A stretch of DNA of 43,414 bases from Catenulispora rubra. Lineage in GTDB: Bacteria > Actinomycetota > Actinomycetes > Streptomycetales > Catenulisporaceae. The stretch lies in assembly GCF_015356825.1 (NCBI RefSeq), contig NZ_JAACYW010000072.1, positions 1 to 43,414 of the forward strand, given 5' to 3'. Position 1 is the stretch's first letter; every line of letters starts with the position of its first letter. Both the position numbers and the translations under genes were made by a program. The notes beneath the pieces were generated by a model. The model saw only the letters and a program-made list of their open reading frames with translations, did not search any database and had not been told where the DNA came from. This document shows positions 7,671 through 15,288 of this stretch, in pieces.

Positions 7671-8735
7671 TCAGGCCCCGGCGTGGCTCATCTCCTCCCG
7701 CACCGCGGCGGCGAACGCGTCGATGTCCGCCTCCGTGGTGTCGAACGAGCACATCCAGCGCACCTCGCCGGTGTGCTCGTTCCAGGTGTAGAAGCGGAAG
7801 CGCTTCTGTAGGCGCTCGGTGACGTCGCGCGGCAGCTCCGCGAACACCGCGTTCGCCTGCACCTGCTGCGTGATCGTCACGCCCGGCACGTCGCGCACCG
7901 CCGCCGCGAGCCGCTGCGCCATCGCGTTCGCGTGCGAGGCGTTGCGCAGCCACAGGTCGCCGGACAGCAGCGCCTCGAACTGCGCGGAGACGAAGCGCAT
8001 CTTCGAGGCCAGCTGCATCGACATCTTGCGCAGGTACATCACGCCGTGCGCGGCGTCGGGGTTGAGCACGACGACGCACTCCCCCAGCATCAGGCCGTTC
8101 TTGGTGCCGCCGAAGGTCAGCACGTCCACGCCGGCGTCGGTGGTGAACTCCTTGAAGGGACGGCCGAGGGTCGCCGCGGCGTTGGCCAGGCGGGAGCCGT
8201 CCAGGAAGACCTTCATGCCGTGCTGGTGCGCGTGGTCGCAGATCGCCTTGATCTCCTCGGGGGTGTAGCAGGTCCCGAGTTCGGTGGACTGCGTGATCGC
8301 GACCACCAGCGGCTGCGCGCGGTGCTGGTCGCCCCAGCCCCAGGCGTGGGTGTCGATGAGGTCCGGGGTGAGCTTGCCGTCGGGGGTGGCCACGGTCAGC
8401 AGCTTCAGGCCGCCGATCTTCTCCGGCGCCCCGCACTCGTCGACGTTGATGTGCGCGGTGGAAGCGGCGATCACCGAGCCCCAGCGCTCGATCATCGCGT
8501 CCATCGCCACCACGTTGGCGCCGGTGCCGTTGAACACCGGGAACGCCTCGGCGCGCGGGCCGAAGTGGCCCTGGAAGATCTCCTGCAGGTGCTCGGTGTA
8601 GACGTCCTCGCCGTAGGAGATCTGGTGGCCGCCGTTGGCGACGGCGATCGCCTCCAGGACCTCGGGGTGGATCCCGGCGTAGTTGTCGCTGGCGAAGCCA
8701 CGGTAGTCGAGGTCGTGGCGTCGGGTGATGGTCAC
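7671..8735 (-). CDS. Threonine aldolase family protein (PLP-dependent)
   Basis: An enzyme of 354 residues, of the low-specificity L-threonine aldolase / beta-eliminating lyase family, which splits threonine or allo-threonine to glycine and acetaldehyde. Fold-type I marks are FASDNYAGIHPEVLEAI at 14-30, the glycine-rich NGTGAN (69-74), FLDGSRLANA with D179 and R182, and the PLP lysine K212 in TFGGTKNG. It starts at GTG 8735 with AAGGAA seven bases upstream. It lies 53 bases after the SDR gene, in the same direction, and probably shares its transcript. With the DUF6421 gene further upstream this forms a three-gene module. The true substrate may be another beta-hydroxy amino acid. Confidence 0.88.
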   Translation of the reverse strand: MTITRRHDLDYRGFASDNYAGIHPEVLEAIAVANGGHQISYGEDVYTEHLQEIFQGHFGPRAEAFPVFNGTGANVVAMDAMIERWGSVIAASTAHINVDECGAPEKIGGLKLLTVATPDGKLTPDLIDTHAWGWGDQHRAQPLVVAITQSTELGTCYTPEEIKAICDHAHQHGMKVFLDGSRLANAAATLGRPFKEFTTDAGVDVLTFGGTKNGLMLGECVVVLNPDAAHGVMYLRKMSMQLASKMRFVSAQFEALLSGDLWLRNASHANAMAQRLAAAVRDVPGVTITQQVQANAVFAELPRDVTERLQKRFRFYTWNEHTGEVRWMCSFDTTEADIDAFAAAVREEMSHAGA

Positions 8736-8788
8736 GGGTGGTTCCTTCGCAGAGTTTCGCAGTGTTCTGTCGCGAGTCGGGGCGCAGG

Positions 8789-9502
8789 TCAGGGCGCGAG
8801 CCGGACGCGGGTGCCGTTGACCTCGGCGGCCGACTGCCCGAACAGCTTCACGATCTCCGAGGCCAGGTCGTCGACGTGGGTGTAGCCGGGGAACTTGCCC
8901 TCCGGCTTGGCCTCCTTCATGGCGTCGGTCAGCAGCGCCTTGACGACCAGCACGACCGCGGCGGCGTTGTCGCCGCCCTTCTTGAAGTTGTCGGCCAGCG
9001 CCAGCGTCCAGGCCTCGGCGGCGGCCTTGGCCGCGCCGTACGCCGCGTTGCCGGCGGTCGGCGCGGAGGCGGCGGTCGCCGAGATCAGCACGAAGCGGCC
9101 GTCGCCGGCGGCGTCCAGAGCGTCGTGGAAGGCCAGCGAGGTGTGCTGCAGGGTCTGGATCAGCAGCTTGTGCAGCAGCTCCCAGTCCTCCAGCTTGGTC
9201 TCGCCGAAGGTCTTCGAGCCGCGCCAGCCGCCGACCAGGTGGATCACGCCGTCGACGCGGCCGTGCTCCTTCAGCACGCCCTCGGCGAAGGCCTTGGTGG
9301 CGTCCAGGTCAAGCAGGTCCACGACGGCCGGGACGGCGCGACCGGGCCCGACGGCGACCGCGGCGGCCCGCTCGGCGTTCTCGGTCGTGGTGTCGATGCC
9401 GATGACGGTCGCGCCGGTCGCGGTCAGGGCCCGCACCACGGCACCCCCGGCGCCGCCGCCGGCGCCGGCCACTACGACCACTGAGTCGGTGTTCAGGCTC
9501 AT
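8789..9502 (-). CDS. Short-chain dehydrogenase/reductase
   Basis: An SDR oxidoreductase of 237 residues. The nucleotide-binding motif is VAGAGGGAGGAVVRAL (residues 11-26), an Asp follows the second strand (GIDTTTENA, favouring NAD), the LVGGW segment stands where NNAG usually lies, and the catalytic Ser-Tyr-Lys set is seen in LISATAAS and YGAAK. The start ATG 9502 was chosen from this motif spacing; the frame is open much further upstream only because of GC bias and overlaps the DUF6421 gene. It sits between the DUF6421 and aldolase genes, all in one direction, which suggests that the three act on related metabolites. Confidence 0.88.
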   Translation of the reverse strand: MSLNTDSVVVVAGAGGGAGGAVVRALTATGATVIGIDTTTENAERAAAVAVGPGRAVPAVVDLLDLDATKAFAEGVLKEHGRVDGVIHLVGGWRGSKTFGETKLEDWELLHKLLIQTLQHTSLAFHDALDAAGDGRFVLISATAASAPTAGNAAYGAAKAAAEAWTLALADNFKKGGDNAAAVVLVVKALLTDAMKEAKPEGKFPGYTHVDDLASEIVKLFGQSAAEVNGTRVRLAP

Positions 9503-9549
9503 GCTGGAAGTCTCCGATCGAAACAGTGTCCGGATATACAAAGCGTTCA

Positions 9550-9567
9550 AGGCATGCGAGGCATACG
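9550..9567. repeat. 9-bp tandem repeat upstream of the SDR gene
   Basis: AGGCATGCG and AGGCATACG lie in tandem, with a partial third copy (AGGCGAGG). They stand 48 bases before the SDR start on the minus strand, in a 140-bp gap that also holds a small A/T-rich patch (ATATACAAA, 9534-9542) where a promoter could lie. Confidence 0.35.
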
Positions 9568-9642
9568 AGGCGAGGCCACCGCGACTCCGCAGCGCCGACA
9601 GCGACCCTAACGCGTAGCGCCGCCTCAGCTGCTCAGCCGGTC

Positions 9643-11778
9643 TCAGCCGGTGACGCCCCGAGTGGCCTCGATCACCGGCTTCAGCTTCTTGTTCAGGGCC
9701 TCGTAGAACATCGACAGCGGGAACTCGTCCGGCAGCACCGCGTCGACCAGGCCCTTCGGCGGCCCGTCCAGCGGCAGCGCGGAGGCGCCCTGCGCCCAGA
9801 CCGAGTTCGGGTTCGGCGCCACGTAGCTCGCGACCAGCTGGTAGGCGGCCATCCAGTGTGCCGACTTGGGCCGGTCGATGCCGTCCCGGTACAGCGTCTC
9901 GACCTCGGTGGCCAGCGCGATCACCGCGTCGGCGATCCGCGACCAGTCCACGGCCAGCCGGTTGTCGGTCCAGTGGATCAGGCCGTGCCGGTGCAGGTAG
10001 GCGAACAGCAGCTGGCCGCCGAGGCCGTCGTAGTTGCGGACCCGGCCGCCGGTGATCGGGAAGCGGAACAGGCGGTCGAACAGGATCGTGTACTGGACCA
10101 GGCGCGCGTGCGAGGCGCCGGTGCCGCCGTCGCGTTCGAGGTTCACCGCAGCGCGGAACGTCGTCAGGTCGCAGCGCAGCTCCTCCAGCGAGTACAGGAA
10201 GTACGGCATCCGCTGCTTGATCATGAACGGGTCGAACGGCAGGTCGCCGTGGCTGTGCGTGCGGTCGTGGACCAGGTCCCAGAGCACGAACACCTCCTGC
10301 GTCAGCCGCTGGTCCTCCAGCAGCCGCGCGGCGTCCGGCGGCAGCGACATCTTCAGCGTCGCCGCGGCGGCCGAGGTGACCATCCGGAACCGCGCGGCCT
10401 CGCGGTCCTGCATGATGGCGCCCCAGGTGAACACCGGGGTCTCGCGCACGGCCACGGTCTCGGGGAACAGCACGGCGCTGTTGGTGTCGTAGCCGGCGGT
10501 GAAGGCGTCGGCGGCGACGAACTCGATCGGCACGAACTGCGGGTTCGGGTACTTGTCGCGCTCCAGTTCGGCGATCCAGTCCGGCCACACGGTGCGGATG
10601 ACCAGCGCCTCGAAGTTGCGGTCCAGGTTGCCGTTCTGCGTGTACATCGGGAACACCACGAGGTGCTCGCGGCCGTCCTCGCGCTGCGCGGCCGGGTGGA
10701 AGGCGCCGAGGGAGTCCAGGAAGTCGGGCACGCCGAAACCTTCCTCGGCCCAGCGGCGCAGGTCCTTCAGGACGGCGTCGAGGTAGTCCGCGTCGTGCGG
10801 GAACTCCGGTGCCAGCAACTCCACGGCCGCGCCGATGCGCTTGGCCAGGGACTCGGCCTGCGTGCGGTCGTGACCGGCCTCGAAGTCGATCGAGCCGTCC
10901 TTGGACTGGAGCGGCCGCAGCTCCTCGATCGCCGCCTTCAGGTCGCCGAACGCCTCCGAGGAGGCGACCGGGTGCGGCACGACGTCGGCCGCGTTGGCCT
11001 GCTTGGGGCGGCGCGAGGCCCAGGTGACGGCGTTGATCCAGAGCGCGCGGTGGTCGTAGTCGGCGATCGAGTCGTCGCCGAACATGTCGGAGTCGGCGAA
11101 CACCGCGACCCGGCCCTTGCCGAAGCGGACGCCCACGGCCAGCGGCCGGTCGGCGGGGTCGGCGGTCGGCGAGGAGTTGAGCAGCGGCAGGATGTCGGCG
11201 TCCTGGGCGGTGAACAGGGTGCCGGAGCGGTAGAAGCAGGCCTCGGCGACGCCGGCCAGCACGTCCTCGGCCTCGATCCGGTTCTCCGGCAGCGCGGCGC
11301 GCTCGGCCAGCACCCAGCGGGCGTTGCCGTTGTGCCGCCGCGCGGCGTCCTGCACCGTGAAGTGGTCGATGCCGACGCCGAAGCGGCCCAGCAGCGCGGC
11401 CAGGTTGGAGCCGGTGTCCTGCTCGCTGTCGGCGAGCAGCACCAGGCCGCCGCCGGCGGCCACGTAGGACTGGAGAATGTCCAGCTCAGCCGGGGTGAAA
11501 ACGGGAGTCCCGACGCCGGTGGTGCGCTCGCGCGCGGGATCGGCTGGGTGCGCGATGACCAGGACGTCGGCGCCGAAGAGCGAGTCGGGCGTGAAGGCGC
11601 CCTCGCGGTGCGCGGTGACGGAGTAACCCCGCCCGCGCAGGAGGTCGGCGGCATGCGTATAACCGGCGTCGGCCGGATTCACGGGATTCATCGCCAGGGC
11701 GTCGGCCGGATCGATCGTCCAGGCCTCGCTGTGGGCCTCGTCGAACAGGACTCGCAGGATTCCCGTGTGCTGCCGCAT
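9643..11778 (-). CDS. DUF6421 protein with N-terminal GATase1-like domain
   Basis: A protein of 711 residues in two parts. Residues 1 to about 255 look like the GATase1-like/DUF4350-IFT52 sugar-or-amide-binding fold: DVLVIAHPAD, FTPAELDILQSYVAAGGGLVLLAD and KGRVAVFADSDMFGDDSI with the terminal DHRALWINAVTW. From about 270 to 711 it matches the streptomycete DUF6421 family as I know it (QSKDGSIDF, VFPMYTQNGN, HDRTHSHGDLPFDPFMIKQR, GLGGQLLFAYLHRH). Those homologues are about 460 residues, so this is a fusion. The start ATG has GAGGTGA three bases upstream. DUF6421 function is unknown; its His/Asp-rich HDRTHSHGD stretch may bind metal. It heads the module with the SDR and aldolase genes. Confidence 0.82.
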   Translation of the reverse strand: MRQHTGILRVLFDEAHSEAWTIDPADALAMNPVNPADAGYTHAADLLRGRGYSVTAHREGAFTPDSLFGADVLVIAHPADPARERTTGVGTPVFTPAELDILQSYVAAGGGLVLLADSEQDTGSNLAALLGRFGVGIDHFTVQDAARRHNGNARWVLAERAALPENRIEAEDVLAGVAEACFYRSGTLFTAQDADILPLLNSSPTADPADRPLAVGVRFGKGRVAVFADSDMFGDDSIADYDHRALWINAVTWASRRPKQANAADVVPHPVASSEAFGDLKAAIEELRPLQSKDGSIDFEAGHDRTQAESLAKRIGAAVELLAPEFPHDADYLDAVLKDLRRWAEEGFGVPDFLDSLGAFHPAAQREDGREHLVVFPMYTQNGNLDRNFEALVIRTVWPDWIAELERDKYPNPQFVPIEFVAADAFTAGYDTNSAVLFPETVAVRETPVFTWGAIMQDREAARFRMVTSAAAATLKMSLPPDAARLLEDQRLTQEVFVLWDLVHDRTHSHGDLPFDPFMIKQRMPYFLYSLEELRCDLTTFRAAVNLERDGGTGASHARLVQYTILFDRLFRFPITGGRVRNYDGLGGQLLFAYLHRHGLIHWTDNRLAVDWSRIADAVIALATEVETLYRDGIDRPKSAHWMAAYQLVASYVAPNPNSVWAQGASALPLDGPPKGLVDAVLPDEFPLSMFYEALNKKLKPVIEATRGVTG

Positions 11779-11793
11779 GTGTCACCTCGCCTG

Positions 11794-11806
11794 ATCATCG
11801 GATGAT
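11794..11806. promoter_or_regulatory. Palindrome ATCATC-G-GATGAT before DUF6421 gene
   Basis: A perfect 13-base dyad lies just upstream of the ribosome binding site of the DUF6421 gene on the minus strand. It may be an operator for the module or an early mRNA hairpin. Confidence 0.35.
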
Positions 11807-11909
11807 TGGTGGAAGAAATAGTGTGCGACCAGTCTAGCGACGGAAATCCTGCGGAATCAATCCTTGATCGCCGGATTACCTTGCGATCGCTGGGGGTAAC
11901 GGGGCGGCC

Positions 11910-11930
11910 GGGACCGGTGCGGCCGGTCCC
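11910..11930 (-). terminator. Second hairpin after the oxidoreductase gene
   Basis: GGGACCGG and CCGGTCCC form a perfect 8-base stem with a 5-base loop, 108 bases past the oxidoreductase stop and downstream of a stronger hairpin. The two may act in tandem to insulate the DUF6421 promoter. Confidence 0.4.
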
Positions 11931-11960
11931 GGTGGTCGAGATGGTGGCCGGGCACGGCGG

Positions 11961-11990
11961 CGCCCCGGACCGGTGGTGCGGTCCGGGGCG
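11961..11990 (-). terminator. Strong terminator hairpin after the oxidoreductase gene
   Basis: CGCCCCGGACC and GGTCCGGGGCG are perfect 11-base arms with an 8-base loop, 48 bases beyond the stop of the quinone oxidoreductase gene on the minus strand. Confidence 0.65.
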
Positions 11991-12038
11991 CTCGTGAGGT
12001 GGTTGTGAGGTGATCTGGAGTCGATCGCCTGCCGGCGG

Positions 12039-13007
12039 TCAGTCCTCGACGACGGTCAGGACGATCTTGCCCGCGACGCGGTTGGTCTCGCCGAGCTCGT
12101 GCGCCTTGGCGGCGTCGGCCAGCGGCAGGACCGTGTCGACCACCGGGCGCAGCCGGCCTTCGGTCACCAGGGCGCGGATCGCGGTCAGGCCGCCGAGGTC
12201 CGGCTCGACCAGCATGAAGTCGGCGGTGACGTCGCGCTCGGCGGCGCGCGCCTTCATCGCGGGGGTGACGTCGTAGCTCAGGGCGACGAAGGTGCCGCCG
12301 GGGTTCATGGTGCGCAGGGAGCGGTCGAAGTAGTCGCCGCCGATGGCGTCGACGACCACATCGACGCCGGTCACGGTCTCGGCGAAGTCCACCTCGCGGT
12401 AGTCGACCACCTCGTCGGCGCCGAGTTCGCGCAGGAGGTCGTGCTTGGCTGCGCTGGCCGTGCCGACGACGTTCGCGCCGAGGGCCTTGGCGATCTGGAC
12501 CGCGAGATGGCCGACGCCGCCGGCTGCGGCGTGGATCAGGACCCTCTGGCCCGGCTGGACGTCGGCGAAGTCGTGCAGGGCCTGGTAGGCGGTGAGCGCG
12601 GCGAGCGGGAGGGCGGCGGCCTGGACGTGGGTCAGGTCCGCGGGCTTGCCGACGAACTGGCGGGCCGGGGCGGCGACGTACTCGCTGTAGCCGCCGGGGA
12701 AGTGCGGGAACAGCGGCATGCCGAAGACCTCGTCGCCGGGCTGGAACAGAGTGACGCCGCGGCCGACCGCCTCGACGACGCCGGAGACGTCCCAGCCGAG
12801 GATCGGGCCCTGCTCGGTGACGTCGTGGCGGCCGGCCCAGCCGCCGGAGGCGCGGGTCTTCCAGTCGGCCGGGTTGATCGCGGCGGCGTGCACGCGGACC
12901 AGGATCTCGGTGCCACCGGGCTGGGGCTTGGGGACGCGGGTCTCTTTCAGGACGTCGGCGGGGCCGGGCTTGGTGGCGACGATCGCGCGCATGCTCTGTT
13001 CGGTCAT
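12039..13007 (-). CDS. NADP-dependent quinone-type oxidoreductase (zinc-free MDR)
   Basis: A medium-chain reductase of 322 residues, close to zeta-crystallin/quinone oxidoreductases that reduce quinones or enones with NADPH. Seen: the GroES-like N-terminal half with INPADWKTR, the VEAVGRGVTLFQPGDEVFGM segment, and the coenzyme motif HAAAGGVGHLAVQIAKALGA. The structural and catalytic zinc ligands of alcohol dehydrogenases are absent. Start ATG 13007; an ATG five codons further in (MRAIVA) is an alternative. It is divergent from a GlxA-type regulator over a 71-bp gap, a common arrangement in which the regulator controls the oxidoreductase. Confidence 0.88.
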   Translation of the reverse strand: MTEQSMRAIVATKPGPADVLKETRVPKPQPGGTEILVRVHAAAINPADWKTRASGGWAGRHDVTEQGPILGWDVSGVVEAVGRGVTLFQPGDEVFGMPLFPHFPGGYSEYVAAPARQFVGKPADLTHVQAAALPLAALTAYQALHDFADVQPGQRVLIHAAAGGVGHLAVQIAKALGANVVGTASAAKHDLLRELGADEVVDYREVDFAETVTGVDVVVDAIGGDYFDRSLRTMNPGGTFVALSYDVTPAMKARAAERDVTADFMLVEPDLGGLTAIRALVTEGRLRPVVDTVLPLADAAKAHELGETNRVAGKIVLTVVED

Positions 13008-13044
13008 GGCTCTACGTTCGCGGACCGTCCCCGGAGGCTGACAG

Positions 13045-13058
13045 TGGCCGGATGGCCA
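13045..13058. promoter_or_regulatory. Dyad between oxidoreductase and GlxA-type gene
   Basis: TGGCC-GGAT-GGCCA is a perfect dyad in the middle of the 71-bp divergent promoter region. It may be the binding site of the AraC-type regulator encoded next to it, although AraC sites are more often direct repeats. Confidence 0.35.
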
Positions 13059-13078
13059 ACATGTGAAAGAATCGGGCC

Positions 13079-14053
13079 ATGACTCACCACCGGCACCGCG
13101 TCGTGGTCCTCGCGCTGGACGGCGTGATCCCGTTCGATCTGGGCATTCCGGGGCGGCTGTTCGGCGCGGCGCCGGGTCCGGACATGGAGCCGCTGTATGA
13201 CGTTGTGACCTGCGGGTTGACGGCCGGGCCGGTGACTACGACCGAGGACTACTCGCTGTATGTCGAGCACGGCGCGGAGGCGTTGGCCGAGGCGGACACG
13301 GTGATCATTCCGCCGGCGTATCCGATCGTGGACGAGCTCGCCGACGGCGCACCCCTGCCAGCGGAGTTGGCCGAGGCGCTGGCTCGGATCCGTCCGGAGA
13401 CGCGGAAGGTGGCGTTGTGCACCGGCGCGTACGTTTTCGCCGCCGCCGGGCTGCTCGACGGCCGGAAGGTGACGACGCACTGGCACCAGGCCGAGCGGAT
13501 GGAGGAGCTGTTCCCGACGCTGTCGGTGGATCCGAATGTGTTGTTCATCGACGACGGCGACATTCTCACCTCGGCCGGTGTCGCGGCCGCGATCGACCTG
13601 TGCCTGCACATCATCCGCACCGATCATGGGAGTTCGGTGGCGAACGCCGCGGCGCGCGCCTGCGTGGTGCCGCCGTCGCGGGACGGCGGTCAGGCGCAGT
13701 ACATCGAGCGGCCGGTCCCGACGCCGGCGGCCACCGGGACCGGGCCGGCGCGCGCGTGGGCTTTGGAGCGGTTGCACGAGCCGCTGACGTTGCAGGACAT
13801 GGCCGGTCAGGCGCGGATGAGTGTCAGGACTTTTACTCGCCAGTTCCGGACCGAGACCGGGCAGAGCCCCGGGCAGTGGCTGACGGTGCAGCGGGTGGAT
13901 CTGGCGCGGCACTTGTTGGAGGCGACCGATCTGCCGATCGACCGGGTGGCGGAGAAGGCGGGGTTCGGGACGGCTACGTCGATGCGGCAGCATTTGCGGG
14001 CTTCGGTGGGGGTGTCGCCGCAGGCTTATCGGCGGACTTTCGCTCGGGTTTGA
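13079..14053 (+). CDS. GlxA-family AraC-type transcriptional regulator
   Basis: A regulator of 324 residues. The N-terminal half is a DJ-1/PfpI-like amidase fold (VVVLALDGVIPFDLGIPGRLFG at the start, the KVALCTGAYVFAAAGLLDG elbow with its Cys, and TTHWHQAERM). In GlxA-type proteins this part is thought to sense a ligand and is not normally enzymatic. The C-terminal 100 residues hold two AraC helix-turn-helix units (LTLQDMAGQARMSVRTFTRQF and LPIDRVAEKAGFGTATSMRQHLRA). It is divergent from the quinone oxidoreductase gene, its likely target. Third codon positions are more mixed (ttg, gtg, cgg) than in neighbouring genes. Confidence 0.9.
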   Translation: MTHHRHRVVVLALDGVIPFDLGIPGRLFGAAPGPDMEPLYDVVTCGLTAGPVTTTEDYSLYVEHGAEALAEADTVIIPPAYPIVDELADGAPLPAELAEALARIRPETRKVALCTGAYVFAAAGLLDGRKVTTHWHQAERMEELFPTLSVDPNVLFIDDGDILTSAGVAAAIDLCLHIIRTDHGSSVANAAARACVVPPSRDGGQAQYIERPVPTPAATGTGPARAWALERLHEPLTLQDMAGQARMSVRTFTRQFRTETGQSPGQWLTVQRVDLARHLLEATDLPIDRVAEKAGFGTATSMRQHLRASVGVSPQAYRRTFARV

Positions 14054-14150
14054 GGGCTGGGGCGGCGCGGGGACGGGGATGGCCGGCCAGCCGGAGCGGC
14101 GCGCCGAAAATCGGTCGCGCGGCGGCGATCTTCGAGGGAGGCTTCCTGGT

Positions 14151-15154
14151 ATGACCGCTCCGGATTTCGTGCCCGGCCTGGAGTTGTCGCGACGTTTCTA
14201 CCTCGAAGCCGTGCTGCCGATCCTCGACAAGGAAGTGCCGGGGTTGCCGCACTCCGTTGCACGCCTCGGCAGCGGTTCGGAGGTGCTGGGCTTCGACACG
14301 GCGCGTTCCTCGGATCACGATTGGGGTCCGCGTTTGCAGCTGTTCCTGGCGCCGGATGATGTGGAGCGGCTTGTGTCAGCGTTCGCATATCAGCTCCCGA
14401 AGACGTTCCTCGACTACCCGACTTGGATCGACGTCGCAGGGGTCGATGACTGGCTGACCGGGTTCCTGGGGTTCACGCCGTCGCGGGGCGTGACGACCGC
14501 CGACTGGCTCGCGACGCCGACGCAGCGGCTGCTGGAGGCCACGTCGGGCGCGGTGTTCCACGACGGCTCGGGCAGCTCACGGCCGATCGGGCGCGGCTGG
14601 CGTGGTATCCGCACGATGTGTGGCTGTACGTGCTGGCGTGCCAGTGGAAGCGGATCTCGCAGGAGGAGGCCTTCGTCGGCCGCTGCGGCGAGGTCGGCGA
14701 CGAGCTTGGGTCGGCGGTGGTGTGCGCACGGCTTGTCCGCGACCTGATGCGGCTGGTGCTGCTGATGGAGCGGCGGTATCCGCCGTACAGCAAGTGGCTC
14801 GGGTCGGCCTTCGCACGCACCGATGCGGGACCGAGCCTGGTGCCGCTCATGACCGCCGCACTCGCCGCGACGGATTGGAAGGCGCGCGAGCGGGAGCTCG
14901 GGCAGGTCTACACACTCGTGGCCAAGCAGCACAACGCCCTCGGCCTGACCGACCCGCTCGATCCGGCAACGCGCCTGTACTTCGAGCGACCCTTCCAGGT
15001 CATCGGCGCCGAGCGCTTCACCGCCGCGCTACTGGAGCGCATCGGGGACGCGCAGCTCCGAGCCCTGCCTCAGGCCGGCGCGATCGACCAGTTCGCCGAC
15101 AACACCGACTTCCTGGGGCAGGCCGAGTTCACGCGCGGGGCGATCCGCATCTGA
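14151..15154 (+). pseudogene. DUF4037 protein gene split by a -1 base frameshift
   Basis: The first frame (start ATG 14151, GAGGGAGG about nine bases upstream) gives a normal DUF4037 N-terminus (FVPGLELSRRFYLEAVLPIL, the nucleotidyltransferase-like GSEVLGFDTARSSDHDWGPRL) up to VFHDGSG. The rest of the domain continues in the next frame (LAWYPHDVWLYVLACQWKRI through RYPPYSKWLG to the stop at 15154). Adding one C between 14567 and 14568, so GGCTC becomes GGCCTC, restores one 334-codon frame reading HDGLGQLTADRARLAWYP. Both halves look unworn, so the event is recent or a base-calling error. The intact protein would be cytosolic; the aspartates in the DHDW segment suggest a nucleotidyltransferase fold. 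Confidence 0.85.
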
Positions 15155-15191
15155 GCGCGGCCTCGACGCGGGCGGCGGCATTTTGTTAGGA

Positions 15192-15213
15192 CCTTTTCGC
15201 CCCATATAAAAGG
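15192..15213. terminator. A/T-rich inverted repeat between convergent genes
   Basis: CCTTTT and AAAAGG are separated by 10 bases, within a rare A/T-rich patch between the DUF4037 gene and the ABC exporter pair. The stem is short and weak, so termination is only a guess. A further small dyad, AGGT-GT-ACCT, follows at 15211-15220. Confidence 0.3.
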
Positions 15214-15288
15214 TGTACCTCGCGCCACTGACATCATCCGCGCACAGCCGATCACCTGCCCGAGCTAGCCCGCGTGCCCGCGATCTCG

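Noticed and set aside
9526..11805. 759-codon plus-strand frame opposite the DUF6421 gene
   Set aside because: The minus-strand product matches a known family along its length; the plus-strand product is shadow composition.
15192..15213. Strong terminator
   Set aside because: The 6-base A/T stem is too weak to call firmly; kept only as a low-confidence feature.
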